A DNA stretch of 64,000 bases from Motacilla alba alba (lineage: Eukaryota; Chordata; Aves; Passeriformes; Motacillidae): the NCBI RefSeq assembly GCF_015832195.1, contig NC_052028.1:3825501-3889500 (forward strand), in the 5' to 3' direction. The notes under the pieces are model-generated. The model saw nothing but the letters and a program-made list of their open reading frames with translations, had not been told where the DNA came from and made no database searches. Shown here one piece after another: positions 63,104 to 64,000 of the stretch. A program made the translations under genes and the position numbers. Positions within the stretch are counted from its first letter, which is position 1; every line of letters begins with the position of its first letter.

Positions 63104-64000
63104 GTGCCAGTTTTTCTCTGTAAGATACACTTTTGGGCTGTGCTATTCTGAATTTTTAAGTTAGTGGAACTGTTTAAATTGCAATAAATCATTCTTCAGG
63201 CTGGCCAGAAATAGGAGTTCATGGGCTAAACTGTGAGTATTGGAATGGTAAAATATTTTTCATGTCTTTATGAGCATTTTCTCCCAAAGTTTATATTTGC
63301 TGTATTCTGGGTGTGTTACAAATGAAGGGGTTTTAACATTTTGATCTCTGTCTGAAGGTGGAAATAAAGTCTGAGCAAGATCATGACTCTGGAACTGGGC
63401 TTCTTTGGAGGTTCCTTCAGATTTATCAGGGTGTAATGAGTAGGAGATGATGTGAAAGCATGTTAAATTCTATTTAAATTATAGAATAATGGTTTGTGGA
63501 TCTTTTCAATAACTAAAGAACACAATTACCTCTGTTTACAATGATGGCTGAATGCAAAAAATGTCTTCAAACCTTGTGGTACCTGCCTTGAGCTCCTTGC
63601 AAGCTGAAGGGCTCTCTGGACACCTGGGATGGAAGAAGGAACTGTGAATTTTGAAGATAGAGAGAGACTGACCTGGTTGTTGCAGATATTCTTGTCCATC
63701 CAGAAGGTCTTACTTTTCTTGATAGAATTTTTCTTTGATTTAAATTACTTTTGTTAAAAATGTGTTCTACATTTATGGTAATCATGGGAAACAGTGCAGA
63801 GTGTAAATACTAACTCGGGAGGGAAGGAAAAAGATGAAGCTATAGCAACACTGCAAGGCAGACAGACAATAAACACTCTCTTGGAGCAAGAAAATGTGAT
63901 TTATGGAAAGGAGATAAGTAAACACAAATGGCATATAACTTAGTGTAGTTGCTGTAGATATTGCATTATTTCTGCAGTGAATATATAGTGAACAGTGAAC
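63104..64000. other. Non-coding unique DNA, no gene seen
   Basis: No gene was seen. It is AT-rich with short random frames, and nothing recognisable was found to the end of the window. Confidence 0.7.

Overview
The window reads as vertebrate nuclear DNA, most likely from a passerine bird. The sequence is AT-leaning and strongly CpG-depleted, with frequent A/T homopolymers. The best lineage markers are a 5'-truncated CR1 LINE copy of the songbird type (about 16728-17106, minus strand) and two solo LTRs that resemble passerine endogenous-retrovirus LTRs (about 21486-22058, minus; about 45191-45538, plus). Naming a passerine rests on remembered repeat families, not on a database search.

I found no protein-coding gene, tRNA, rRNA, CRISPR array or operon that I can support. 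The longest open frames are about 180-190 codons. They have no recognisable domain and no convincing splice-site pairs, and several are explained by tandem repeats or poly-A/T tracts. The window is therefore either intergenic or inside a very large intron; the sequence alone does not decide which.

Layout. 1-16.7 kb: unique non-coding DNA with a cluster of CACCTCAC/CACACC dyads (6.18-6.27 kb) and a perfect palindrome containing a full CRE (8.25 kb). 16.7-23.7 kb: the CR1 copy, one solo LTR, and a G-rich GGGAT-type array with G-quadruplex potential. 23.7-37.9 kb: mostly unique DNA, a very old antisense CR1/L3-like reverse-transcriptase fossil (about 33.33-33.76 kb), long T-tracts, and a short CpG-retaining island at 36.1 kb. 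37.94-38.26 kb: a striking 33-bp minisatellite with an ordered pattern of variant units. 38.3-51 kb: adjacent dyads at 43.55 kb, a second possible old LINE fragment (44.6-44.9 kb) and the plus-strand solo LTR. 51-64 kb: a pair of diverged direct repeats about 765 bp apart, micro-duplications at 53.5-53.8 kb, candidate conserved AT-rich non-coding blocks, a CpG-retaining segment near 59.8-60.0 kb, and a perfect 12-bp-arm palindrome at 63.08 kb.

No set of genes works together here. The interesting content is repeat biology and candidate cis-regulatory sequence. I did not find evidence of an undescribed gene system.
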